Below, piece by piece: positions 7,137-14,521 of a stretch of DNA of 55,403 nucleotides (positions within the stretch are counted from its first letter, which is position 1; the number at the start of each line of letters is the position of its first letter). This stretch comes from Candidatus Accumulibacter propinquus (lineage in GTDB: Bacteria; Pseudomonadota; Gammaproteobacteria; Burkholderiales; Rhodocyclaceae): assembly GCA_016714935.1 (NCBI GenBank), contig JADKBU010000042.1, forward strand, positions 1 to 55,403, given 5' to 3'. The position numbers and the translations under genes are program-made. The notes beneath the pieces were generated by a model. That model ran no database searches, was not told where the DNA came from, and saw only the letters and a program-made list of their open reading frames with translations.

Positions 7137-7667
7137 ATGCAACGAACTCACGGTGTCATCCTCGGCGGTCTCGTCGCCGCCTTCTTCGCGTTCCCGGCGC
7201 AGGCCCAGCCCGGCCCTGCCGGCATGGGTGGGGGAATGGGCGGCATGGGACCCGGCCCGCAGGCGACAGCGGTCGATTGCAGCAAGGCCGGCAACCCGCA
7301 ACACTGTCTCGACCGGCAGCAGGCGCAGACCGCCTGCAAGGATCTGCGCGGACCAGCCCGGCAGGACTGCATGACCGACCACATGCCGCCGCCCGATTGC
7401 GGCAAATCTGCCGATCCCGCGCGCTGCGCCGCCATGCAGTCGGCAAGAACCGCGTGCAAGGGCAAGTATGGCCCCGAACGGCAGGCCTGCCTGCAGGAAA
7501 ACCCTGTGCCACCCCCATCGTCAGGGACCCGCGGCGGCGGGATGGGCCCCGGCAAGCAAGGGATGGGTCCAGGAATGGGAGGCATGGGAGGCATGGGAGG
7601 CATGGGCCCCTGCGGCGCCGCCGGGACGCCGCCCTGTCCACTTGCCCCGACGCCGGTCAAGCCCTGA
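7137..7667 (+). CDS. secreted Gly/Met-rich, Cys-containing protein
   Basis: Starting at ATG 7137, preceded by AAGGAG at a good distance, the product has 176 residues. A Sec signal peptide is clear (MQRTHGVILGGLVAAFFAFPAQAQ, cleavage after AQAQ or near it). The mature protein has a GMGGGMGGMGPG run, then four segments carrying paired cysteines (VDCSKAGNPQHC, TACKDLRGPARQDC, PDCGKSADPARC, TACKGKYGPERQAC), then a second Gly-Met run and a last Cys pair. The Cys segments look like internal repeats, each about 25 residues. Met-rich and Cys-rich secreted proteins sometimes bind metals, but nothing here proves it. I do not recognise the family. Confidence 0.65.
   Translation: MQRTHGVILGGLVAAFFAFPAQAQPGPAGMGGGMGGMGPGPQATAVDCSKAGNPQHCLDRQQAQTACKDLRGPARQDCMTDHMPPPDCGKSADPARCAAMQSARTACKGKYGPERQACLQENPVPPPSSGTRGGGMGPGKQGMGPGMGGMGGMGGMGPCGAAGTPPCPLAPTPVKP
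7572..7606 (+). repeat. 9-bp tandem repeat GGCATGGGA
   Basis: About four copies of GGCATGGGA (the first GGAATGGGA, the last GGCATGGGC) encode the GMG/GGM run in the C-terminal part of the secreted protein at 7137-7667. It is a likely slippage site. Confidence 0.7.
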
Positions 7668-7701
7668 TCCGGGCCGCCGCCACGGCTTCCAGGCGGCCGA
7701 C

Positions 7702-9330
7702 TCAGTAGGCCAACGGAGAAAGCGGCGGCTTGTCCACGGGCTCGGTGGCCATGGCGCGCGCCGGCGCGGGGCTCTCGCCGGCAACATGCTCGGTGAGTTC
7801 GACGCGCTCCGCGCTGACCACCGTGCCGCTCTTGCGGACGACGCTCTCCATCGCCAGCAGGCCGCGCATTCGCTCGGGGGCGACCCAGGCGCTGCGCTCG
7901 AGTTGCGCGCCGCTGGCGAGGTCGCTGCCACGGGCTTCGATGCGATAGCTGTCGAATGTGCCGGCGGGCAGGGTGATGCGCTCGCGCGCGGCGACGCGCA
8001 GGTCGAAACGCACGCCGACGGTCGCGCCGTCGGGCTGGGTGATGATGAACTGTGCGTGCCAGCGTTTGCCGAGCGCGTAGTCGTTGATGAAGAACTGGTA
8101 GGGCGTCCAGCGTTTGCCGTCGGGCGCCCGCACGTTGTTGCCGAAGAGATCGCTCACCTTGTTGCCGTCATTGAAGCGCACCTCGTCGCCGACGATGTCG
8201 AGGACACGGTCGGTCGTGCGTGTTTTCTCGGCCTGTGACAGGAGATCGACAGTGCGATAGGTGTAGCGCTCGCCGGGCAGGAAGGGGACCGCCGGACCAC
8301 CGTAGGGCGCGACCTTGCCGGGGACGCACATCTCCGGGCCGAGCGGCGGCGGTGGCGCGGCATCGACGGGTTTTTCGCCGCGCTCGCGCAGCAGCAGGTC
8401 GAGCCGATGCTGCGCCAGTTCGGCGAACTTGCCGCTCGGCCGCTGACGGATGAACGCTTCCAGCGGCTCGGGCGTGTTCGTCGCACGCAGGACGTTCCAG
8501 GCCGCGAGATCGGCTTCGAACTCCCGCTGCTCGCGGGCGAGGTCGCGGCTGGCGTCGCCGACGAAGGCAAAATCGCCTTCCAGCGAAGTGCTTTCCCACG
8601 GGATCTGCGCTCCTTCGGAGGCCCGCCGAACGGCCAGGCGAACGCGCTTGAAGACATCCTCGACCGCCGCTCCGGGCACCTGCATTTCCTGCAGCAGGTG
8701 CCCGGTATATAGCCCATGCGCGCCGCTGCCGTCGCCGGCGGTATTGCCCGGCGCCGTGGCGTAGGCGAGCAGGGTGCCGGGCGGCGCGTCGAGCTGCGAA
8801 AGGCCGCGCTCGCCGCTGCGGAAATTGCTGCCGAAGGGGTTGTCGCGGCAGGCGTCGAGGATCACCAGGTTGAGCGGATTGCGCGCGCGACCGAGACTCT
8901 CCAGCAACAGGCCGACGTCGACACCCTGTGCCGCGATGTCCGCCGGCCGATGGATGCGTGCGTCCACCGGCAACATGAAGTTGCGCCAGTTGAGCTGGAC
9001 GCCGTGGCCGGCGTAATAGAAGACGCCGACGGCGCGGCTGTCTTCGGCCAGCGCATCGCCGAAGCCGCGGATCGCCTCCTGCAGTTCGCGCCGCGGCGCG
9101 TCGAGTTTGAGCGTCACGCGGAATCCCGCCGCGCGCAGACGCTCGGCGATCGCCCGGGCATCCCCCACGGGATTGTCGAGCGGCGCCTCAAGGTAGGCGG
9201 CGTTACCGATGACCAGGGCGATGCGCGTCGATGCCGGCGCGGGTGCCACGGCCAGTGCGGCGGCGGGGGCGAGCGCCAGCAGGCAGGCGCAGAGTGTGCT
9301 GGCGGCTTGGACCGGGCGGCGTGCTTGCAT
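7702..9330 (-). CDS. secreted caspase-like (peptidase C14) protein
   Basis: The product has 542 residues from the ATG at 9330, which has GGAGGA in front; a longer frame to 9486 has no support. A signal peptide (ASTLCACLLALAPAAALAVA) leads into a caspase p20 fold: RIALVIGNAAYLEAPLDNPVGDA, the catalytic His in FYYAGHGVQ and the catalytic Cys in ILDACRDNPF. The second half (from about residue 300) is a separate region with YTYRTVDLL and a beta-rich tail that I cannot name. Bacterial metacaspase-like proteins cleave after basic residues or act in signalling. The extracytoplasmic location here is inferred from the signal sequence. Confidence 0.85.
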   Translation of the reverse strand: MQARRPVQAASTLCACLLALAPAAALAVAPAPASTRIALVIGNAAYLEAPLDNPVGDARAIAERLRAAGFRVTLKLDAPRRELQEAIRGFGDALAEDSRAVGVFYYAGHGVQLNWRNFMLPVDARIHRPADIAAQGVDVGLLLESLGRARNPLNLVILDACRDNPFGSNFRSGERGLSQLDAPPGTLLAYATAPGNTAGDGSGAHGLYTGHLLQEMQVPGAAVEDVFKRVRLAVRRASEGAQIPWESTSLEGDFAFVGDASRDLAREQREFEADLAAWNVLRATNTPEPLEAFIRQRPSGKFAELAQHRLDLLLRERGEKPVDAAPPPPLGPEMCVPGKVAPYGGPAVPFLPGERYTYRTVDLLSQAEKTRTTDRVLDIVGDEVRFNDGNKVSDLFGNNVRAPDGKRWTPYQFFINDYALGKRWHAQFIITQPDGATVGVRFDLRVAARERITLPAGTFDSYRIEARGSDLASGAQLERSAWVAPERMRGLLAMESVVRKSGTVVSAERVELTEHVAGESPAPARAMATEPVDKPPLSPLAY

Positions 9331-9540
9331 GGCTCCGTTCTCCTCCGTGAGGTTGTGCAAACGAGGCAGCGTCGGCACCGCCAGACGGCGATGGCCTGAA
9401 AACCCTGCTTCGGCGATGCCGGGGGCAAGCGTGCAACCCGTGCCGGCAGACCCGAGAGTATCTCCGGCGCTGCCGACGGTGGTCAATATGTGGGTTGCGA
9501 CAAGCCACCCAACGGTTGCGCGGTCGGTGACCGCGAGGGT

Positions 9541-11022
9541 TTACCGGCGTTCGTCGACGCCCGGCAGCCACTCGGCGAGGAGGCGCAGGTTCAGGTGTTG
9601 CTCGACGGCGTCGGCCAGGCGGTCGATGTCGTTTTCCCGGCGCTGGCGCGGATCGAAGTCCTCGGTCGGGCGGTGGCCGGCCCAGGCGAGCAGTGCGGTC
9701 AGCGCCGGCGGTGAATCGAACAAGCCGTGGCAGTAGGTGGCCAGAATCTGCCCGTCGTTGGACAGGGCGCCATCGGGCTGGCCGGCGAGGACTGCCGCCG
9801 GACTGGCCAGCGCCGCGCCGCGCGTGACGCCCATGTGGATGGTGTAGCCGCCGACCGCCGGCGATCCGGGCAGCAGCAACTCGCCGCTGACATTCTCCAG
9901 CGTCTTTTCCGCGGCCAGCTGCGTTTCGTAGTCGAGCCAGCCGAGGCCGGGCATGCTGCCCGCGACCCCTTCGAGTCCGAGCGGATCGTGCAGCGCGCGG
10001 CCGAGCATCTGCAGGCCGCCGCAGATGCCGATCAGCTTGCCGCCGTAGCGCAGGTGGCGACGGATGGCTTCCTCCCAGCCCTGGGCGCGTAACCACGCGA
10101 GGTCGGCCTGTACCGCTTTCGAGCCCGGCAGCACGATCAGATCGCAGGCGGGTGGCGGGTCGTTTGGGCCGACGAAACGAAAATCGACTTCGGGGTGGAA
10201 GCGCAAGGGGTCGAGATCGTTGTGATTGGCGATCCGCGGATAGACCGGCGACACGACGCGCAGAACGGCCGCCGCCTTGTTTTCGGTCTGCCGTGGCAGG
10301 GCATCCTCGGCATCGAGGTAGAGGCCATGCAGATACGGCAGCACGCCGAGAACCGGTTTGCCGGTGCGTTCTTCGAGCCAGGAGAGGCCACTCTCGAGCA
10401 GCCCGATGTCGCCACGAAAGCGGTTGATCACGAAACCCTTGACGCGCGCCTGCTCGGAGGCCGACAACAGATCGAGCGTGCCGCAGAAATGCGCGAAGAC
10501 GCCGCCGCGATCGATGTCGGCGATCAGGATCACCGGGCAATCGACGGCCTCGGCAAAACCCATGTTGGCGATGTCGCGGTCGCGCAGATTGATCTCTGCC
10601 GGGCTGCCGGCCCCTTCGACGAGCAGACACTCGTACTGCGCGCAGAGGCGTTGCCACGATTCGAGCACGGCGGCCATCGCCAGCGGCTTGTAGGCGTGAT
10701 AGTCGAGCGCGTCGAGGTCGCGCAGCGCCTGGCCGTGGATGATCACCTGCGCGCGCTTGTCGGTGGCCGGCTTCAGCAGCACCGGATTGAAGTCGGAGTG
10801 CGCCGGCAGACCGGCGGCCAGCGCCTGCAGCGCCTGCGCACGGCCGATCTCGCCGCCATCGACGGTGACCGCCGAATTGAGCGCCATGTTCTGCGGTTTG
10901 AACGGCGCGACGCGTACGCCGCGGCGGTGCAGGATGCGGCACAAGGCGGTGACCAGCACGCTTTTGCCGGCGTCGGAAGTGCAGCCCTGAATCATCAGGC
11001 TGGGGGTGCGGTGCTCGTTCAT
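9541..11022 (-). CDS. cobQ: cobyric acid synthase
   Basis: The product has 493 residues. It amidates the b, d, e and g carboxylates of adenosylcobyrinic acid diamide in the cytoplasm, using glutamine and ATP. The N-terminal dethiobiotin-synthetase-like P-loop domain shows GCTSDAGKS and FKPQNMALNS. The C-terminal class-I glutamine amidotransferase domain shows GICGGLQMLG with its nucleophilic Cys and YCHGLFD with its His. The start MNEHRTPSLMIQGCTSDAGKS matches the family; sequence further upstream belongs to the antisense of cbiB. It is divergent from cbiB, with only 34 bases between the starts. Confidence 0.95.
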   Translation of the reverse strand: MNEHRTPSLMIQGCTSDAGKSVLVTALCRILHRRGVRVAPFKPQNMALNSAVTVDGGEIGRAQALQALAAGLPAHSDFNPVLLKPATDKRAQVIIHGQALRDLDALDYHAYKPLAMAAVLESWQRLCAQYECLLVEGAGSPAEINLRDRDIANMGFAEAVDCPVILIADIDRGGVFAHFCGTLDLLSASEQARVKGFVINRFRGDIGLLESGLSWLEERTGKPVLGVLPYLHGLYLDAEDALPRQTENKAAAVLRVVSPVYPRIANHNDLDPLRFHPEVDFRFVGPNDPPPACDLIVLPGSKAVQADLAWLRAQGWEEAIRRHLRYGGKLIGICGGLQMLGRALHDPLGLEGVAGSMPGLGWLDYETQLAAEKTLENVSGELLLPGSPAVGGYTIHMGVTRGAALASPAAVLAGQPDGALSNDGQILATYCHGLFDSPPALTALLAWAGHRPTEDFDPRQRRENDIDRLADAVEQHLNLRLLAEWLPGVDERR

Positions 11023-11056
11023 CGTAGAATCCGGGTTTCGTGGCCCGGATTGTCGC

Positions 11057-12022
11057 ATGCCCAACGTGTTTTCCTTTCCTTTCCTCGCTACCGGCATGCC
11101 GACGGCGCTGTCCCTGCCGCTGGCGGCGATTGCCGGAGCCGGGCTCGATCGTCTGCTCGGTGAGCCGCGGCGCTGGCACCCACTGGTGGGTTTCGGTGCG
11201 CTGGCGGCTGCCATGGAAGGTGCTTTGAACGGTGGGGCGTCGCCTCGCCGGTGTCGCCTGCGTGGGTTGCTGGCCTGGACTGTGCTGGTTCTGCCCCTGC
11301 CGCTGCTGGCGGTGTGGACGATTCCGCCGGGTCTGTGCGGCGGGCTGATCGACGCCGCCCTGCTGTATCTGGCGCTCGGCGCGCGCAGCCTCGGCGAACA
11401 TGCCCGCCGGGTGGCCGACGATCTGGCGAGCGGCGATCTCGACGCGGCGCGCCGGCACGTCGGCTGGATGGTTTCGCGCCAGACCACGGATCTCGATGCT
11501 GCCGGTGTCGCCGGCGCCTGCATCGAATCGACCCTCGAGAACGGCAACGATGCGGTATTCGGCACGCTGTTCTGGTTTGCGCTATTCGGCGGAGCGGGGG
11601 CGCTGCTGTTCCGACTGGCCAATACGCTCGACGCGATGTGGGGGTATCGCGACCAGCGTTTTGCCGACTTCGGCTGGGCTGCCGCGCGTCTCGACGACCT
11701 GCTGAACTTTGTCCCCGCCCGTCTGACGGCCTTGTCGTACGCCCTTTGCGGCCGCGCAGGCGTCGCCCTGCGTTGCTGGCGGCGGCAGGCACCGCGCTGG
11801 AAAAGCCCGAACGCCGGCCCGGTGATGGCCGCGGGTGCCGGCAGTCTGGGCCTCCTGCTCGGCGGTGCAGCGGTGTACCACGGCCGACTGGAGCAGCGGC
11901 CGGTGCTCGGCGAAGGCCGGCCGGCCGGCGGCCAGGACATTGCCCGCGCGCTGACCCTCGTTCGCCGCAGCCTCCTGCTGTGGCTGGCGGTGCCGCTGTG
12001 CTGGGGACTGCTGCGTGCTTGA
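11057..12022 (+). CDS. cbiB: adenosylcobinamide-phosphate synthase CbiB
   Basis: This integral membrane enzyme joins the aminopropanol phosphate arm to adenosylcobyric acid. The product has 321 residues from ATG 11057; ATG 11096 is an alternative, and neither has a strong ribosome-binding site. Family motifs are DRLLGEPRRWHPLVGFG near the N-terminus, DLDAARRHVGWMVSRQT, ESTLENGNDAVFGTLFWFA and a conserved NTLDAMWGYRD. Several membrane helices are visible. The gene overlaps cobD by 8 bases and opens the plus-strand cobalamin set. Confidence 0.93.
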   Translation: MPNVFSFPFLATGMPTALSLPLAAIAGAGLDRLLGEPRRWHPLVGFGALAAAMEGALNGGASPRRCRLRGLLAWTVLVLPLPLLAVWTIPPGLCGGLIDAALLYLALGARSLGEHARRVADDLASGDLDAARRHVGWMVSRQTTDLDAAGVAGACIESTLENGNDAVFGTLFWFALFGGAGALLFRLANTLDAMWGYRDQRFADFGWAAARLDDLLNFVPARLTALSYALCGRAGVALRCWRRQAPRWKSPNAGPVMAAGAGSLGLLLGGAAVYHGRLEQRPVLGEGRPAGGQDIARALTLVRRSLLLWLAVPLCWGLLRA

Positions 12023-13016
12023 ACACGGCGGGCGTCTGCGCGCTGCCGCGCGGCGATATGCGGCTTCCGGCGCAGGCGATCCGGCGGCCTGGCTGGACCT
12101 CTCGACCGGCATCAATCCCTGCGCGTATCCCGTAGCGGCCATCGATCCGGCGTGCTGGCGGCGCCTTCCCGAAGACGATGACGGGCTCGACGAGGTGGCT
12201 GCCGGCTACTACGGCAGCGCTCGCCTGCTCGCGCTCCCTGGCTCGCAAGCGGCGATCCAGTTGCTGCCGGCGCTGTTCAGGCCGGTGGTCGTCGCCTGCC
12301 TGACACCGACCTACGAAGAGCACACCCAGGCCTGGGAACGTGCGGGCCACAAGTTGCGCCGCTTGCCGCAGGCGCCATTGGCGCGCGCACTGGCCGCAGC
12401 GACACCGATCATCGTGCTCTGCAATCCGAACAACCCGACCGGCCGGATCCTGCCGGCCAGCGACCTGCTCGACGCGGCTGAACGACTGCAGCGGCGGGGT
12501 GGCTGGCTGATTGTCGATGAAGCGTTTGCCGACCCCGAACCCGAGCATGCTCTGGCCGCTCTGGCCGGCGGCCCGCAGGCGCCGAATCTGATCGTCCTGC
12601 GCTCGATGGGCAAGTTTTTCGGCCTGGCCGGCGCGCGCGTCGGTTTTGTCTTTGGTGCGCGGGACAAACTCGAAGCCCTGCGCGAAGCGCTTGGTCCCTG
12701 GCCGCTCTCCGGCCCGGCCCGTGCCGCTGCCCGACAGGCGCTGGCCGACCACGCCTGGCAGGCGCAGACACGTCGCGATCTGCGTGCCGCGGCGCAGCGG
12801 TTGGCGGCCCTGCTGGCGCCGTTCGGCGAAGTGACCGGCAGCGCGCTTTTTGCCAGTCTGGCCACGCCGCTGAGCCTTGCGCTCTTTGAACATCTGGCGC
12901 GGCAGGCCATCCTGACCCGGCATTTTGTGGCGCATGACCTGCTGCGCGTCGGCTTGCCGGGCAGCGAGAGCGAATGGCAGCGTCTGGGTGCGGCGCTGGC
13001 GAGCTGGAGTGCCTGA
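12015..13016 (+). CDS. cobD: threonine-phosphate decarboxylase (CobD; CobC in Pseudomonas naming)
   Basis: This PLP-dependent class-I aminotransferase-fold enzyme makes (R)-1-amino-2-propanol phosphate, the side arm used by CbiB. The product has 333 residues with LDLSTGINPCAYP near the start, the CNPNNPTG motif, IVDEAFAD, and the PLP lysine in LRSMGKFFGLAGARVG. It overlaps cbiB by 8 bases and precedes the btuF-like gene by one base. The three genes are therefore almost certainly co-transcribed, and enzyme and substrate supply sit side by side. Confidence 0.92.
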   Translation: MLEHGGRLRAAARRYAASGAGDPAAWLDLSTGINPCAYPVAAIDPACWRRLPEDDDGLDEVAAGYYGSARLLALPGSQAAIQLLPALFRPVVVACLTPTYEEHTQAWERAGHKLRRLPQAPLARALAAATPIIVLCNPNNPTGRILPASDLLDAAERLQRRGGWLIVDEAFADPEPEHALAALAGGPQAPNLIVLRSMGKFFGLAGARVGFVFGARDKLEALREALGPWPLSGPARAAARQALADHAWQAQTRRDLRAAAQRLAALLAPFGEVTGSALFASLATPLSLALFEHLARQAILTRHFVAHDLLRVGLPGSESEWQRLGAALASWSA

Positions 13017-13017
13017 G

Positions 13018-13914
13018 ATGCGCAAGGTGTGGTTCAGACTGCTCTGCGCCACCTGGCTGCTGGCTGCCGGCACGCCGGTCCGGGCCGAGGTGCGCGTGGT
13101 CGACGACAGCGGCGCGACGATCAGCCTTGCGCAGCCGGCCAAACGCATCATCAGCCTGGCGCCGCATCTGACCGAGACCCTGTTTGCGGCCGGTGCCGGC
13201 GAGCGCATCGTCGGCACCGTCGAATACAGCGAGTACCCGCCGGCGGCGAGCAGGATCGCGCGCGTCGGCGGCTATTCACGGGTCGACCTCGAACGCGTGG
13301 CGGCGTTGCGGCCGGAACTGATCATCGCCTGGCAGAGCGGCAACGCCGCCGCGCATCTCGACCGCCTGCGCGCCTTGCGGATCCCGATCTATCTCTCGCA
13401 GCTCAACCGCATCGAGGACGTGGCCAGCGAGATCGAGCGTCTGGGGGTGCTGGCCGGCAGCCCGGCGGTCGCCAATCGCGCCGCCGATAGCTTTCGCCAA
13501 CGGCTCGCTGCCCTGCAGAAGCGCTATGGCAGCCGTCCGCCGGTGCCGACCTTCTACCAGATCTGGAAACAGCCGCTGATGACCGTTGGCCGCCGGCAGA
13601 TCATCTCCGACGTCATTCGCCTGTGTGGTGGCGACAATGTTTTCGGCAAGCTGGAGACGATGGCGCCGACGGTGACCGTCGAAGCGGTCATCGCCGCCAA
13701 CCCGGAAGCGATCGTCGCCAGCGGCATGGACGAAGCGCGGCCCGAGTGGCTCGATGACTGGCGGCGCTGGTCCACGATCACCGCCGTCGCGCGCGGCAAC
13801 CTGTTTTTCGTGCCGCCCGACCTGATCCAGCGCCACACGCCACGCCTGCTCGAAGGCGCCGAGCGTTTGTGCCAGCACCTCGAAACGGCACGCAGCCGCC
13901 GGCCGGCACCGTAA
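13018..13914 (+). CDS. BtuF-like periplasmic cobalamin-binding protein
   Basis: The product has 298 residues from ATG 13018. The signal peptide (WFRLLCATWLLAAGTPVRA) is followed by a helical-backbone type III substrate-binding fold: PAKRIISLAPHLTETLFAAGAG, VGTVEYSEYPPAA, RPELIIAWQSGN, and in the second lobe RLCGGDNVF. These motifs match the cobalamin ABC importer partner BtuF. The BtuCD genes are not in the window. Linkage to cbiB-cobD suggests corrinoid salvage feeding the same pathway. I did not find a cobalamin riboswitch in the short region before cbiB. Confidence 0.88.
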   Translation: MRKVWFRLLCATWLLAAGTPVRAEVRVVDDSGATISLAQPAKRIISLAPHLTETLFAAGAGERIVGTVEYSEYPPAASRIARVGGYSRVDLERVAALRPELIIAWQSGNAAAHLDRLRALRIPIYLSQLNRIEDVASEIERLGVLAGSPAVANRAADSFRQRLAALQKRYGSRPPVPTFYQIWKQPLMTVGRRQIISDVIRLCGGDNVFGKLETMAPTVTVEAVIAANPEAIVASGMDEARPEWLDDWRRWSTITAVARGNLFFVPPDLIQRHTPRLLEGAERLCQHLETARSRRPAP

Positions 13915-14462
13915 GGAGTGCTGGCCGGCGGCAAGTTCCACGGCCCGCGCTCTGCCGGAAGTGCGGCGTGAACGCATTCGTGAAGCCGCACAGGCCTTCT
14001 TCCACCGCGCGCAGGGAATGCGAATCGAGCACGATGCCACAAGGCGCACTTCCGCAAGGACGAAGTCGTTGCCGCGGTACTCTTCAGGAGCGTGGCGATC
14101 CTTCCGTGCTCTCTTCCTGCGCCGGAAATTGCCGGCCGCCATCACGCGCCAGCTTTGGTGCTTGCGACAGTTCGGCTTCTTCTGGAAAGCCATTCATGGC
14201 TGTTGCTATTTCCACTTGATCATCAGCGAGCCGCATAGGTGGTTTTATCGAGCTGGCTTCTGCAGCGTGGATTTTCCCTGCGACACCATCTGTCGCGATG
14301 TGGATCCGGTAGTTGCTGAATAATGCTATTCGGATGAGGCTTGCTGCCAGCATGGGCTTGGGCAGTGCAAAGCATCACCCCAACTTGAATGGCGATTGCC
14401 AGTTCGCTGCGGGATATGCGAACATCTCAAGCAGCAAGGATTGCCAAGAAACGGGGGAGCGA
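13915..14462 (+). other. 548-bp region without a recognised gene
   Basis: Short open stretches exist on both strands: PEVRRERIREAAQAFFHRAQ near 13960 on the plus strand, and an 89-codon minus frame at 14084-14353. None has a convincing start, length or family match. Composition falls from very high GC to more AT-rich toward 14300. This may be decayed coding sequence between the cobalamin block and the RTX gene. Confidence 0.4.
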
Positions 14463-14521
14463 ATGTCGATCAGCGCCATTGACGGACGAGCTGAAATTAG
14501 GTTAGAGGGCCACAGATTCAC

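Noticed and set aside
11023..11056. Cobalamin riboswitch between cobQ and cbiB
   Set aside because: Only 34 bases separate the divergent starts; there is no room for the aptamer and no B12-box was seen.
9203..11458. A 751-codon minus-strand frame overlapping cobQ, and a similar one at 11088-13217
   Set aside because: They are shadow frames in very high-GC DNA; the real genes in these spans (cobQ, cbiB, cobD) have clear family motifs.
14350..14380. A possible sigma-54 promoter before the RTX gene (GG-N10-GC)
   Set aside because: The -12 element reads GTGC instead of TTGC, the -24 side is poor, and no activator-type element is nearby.
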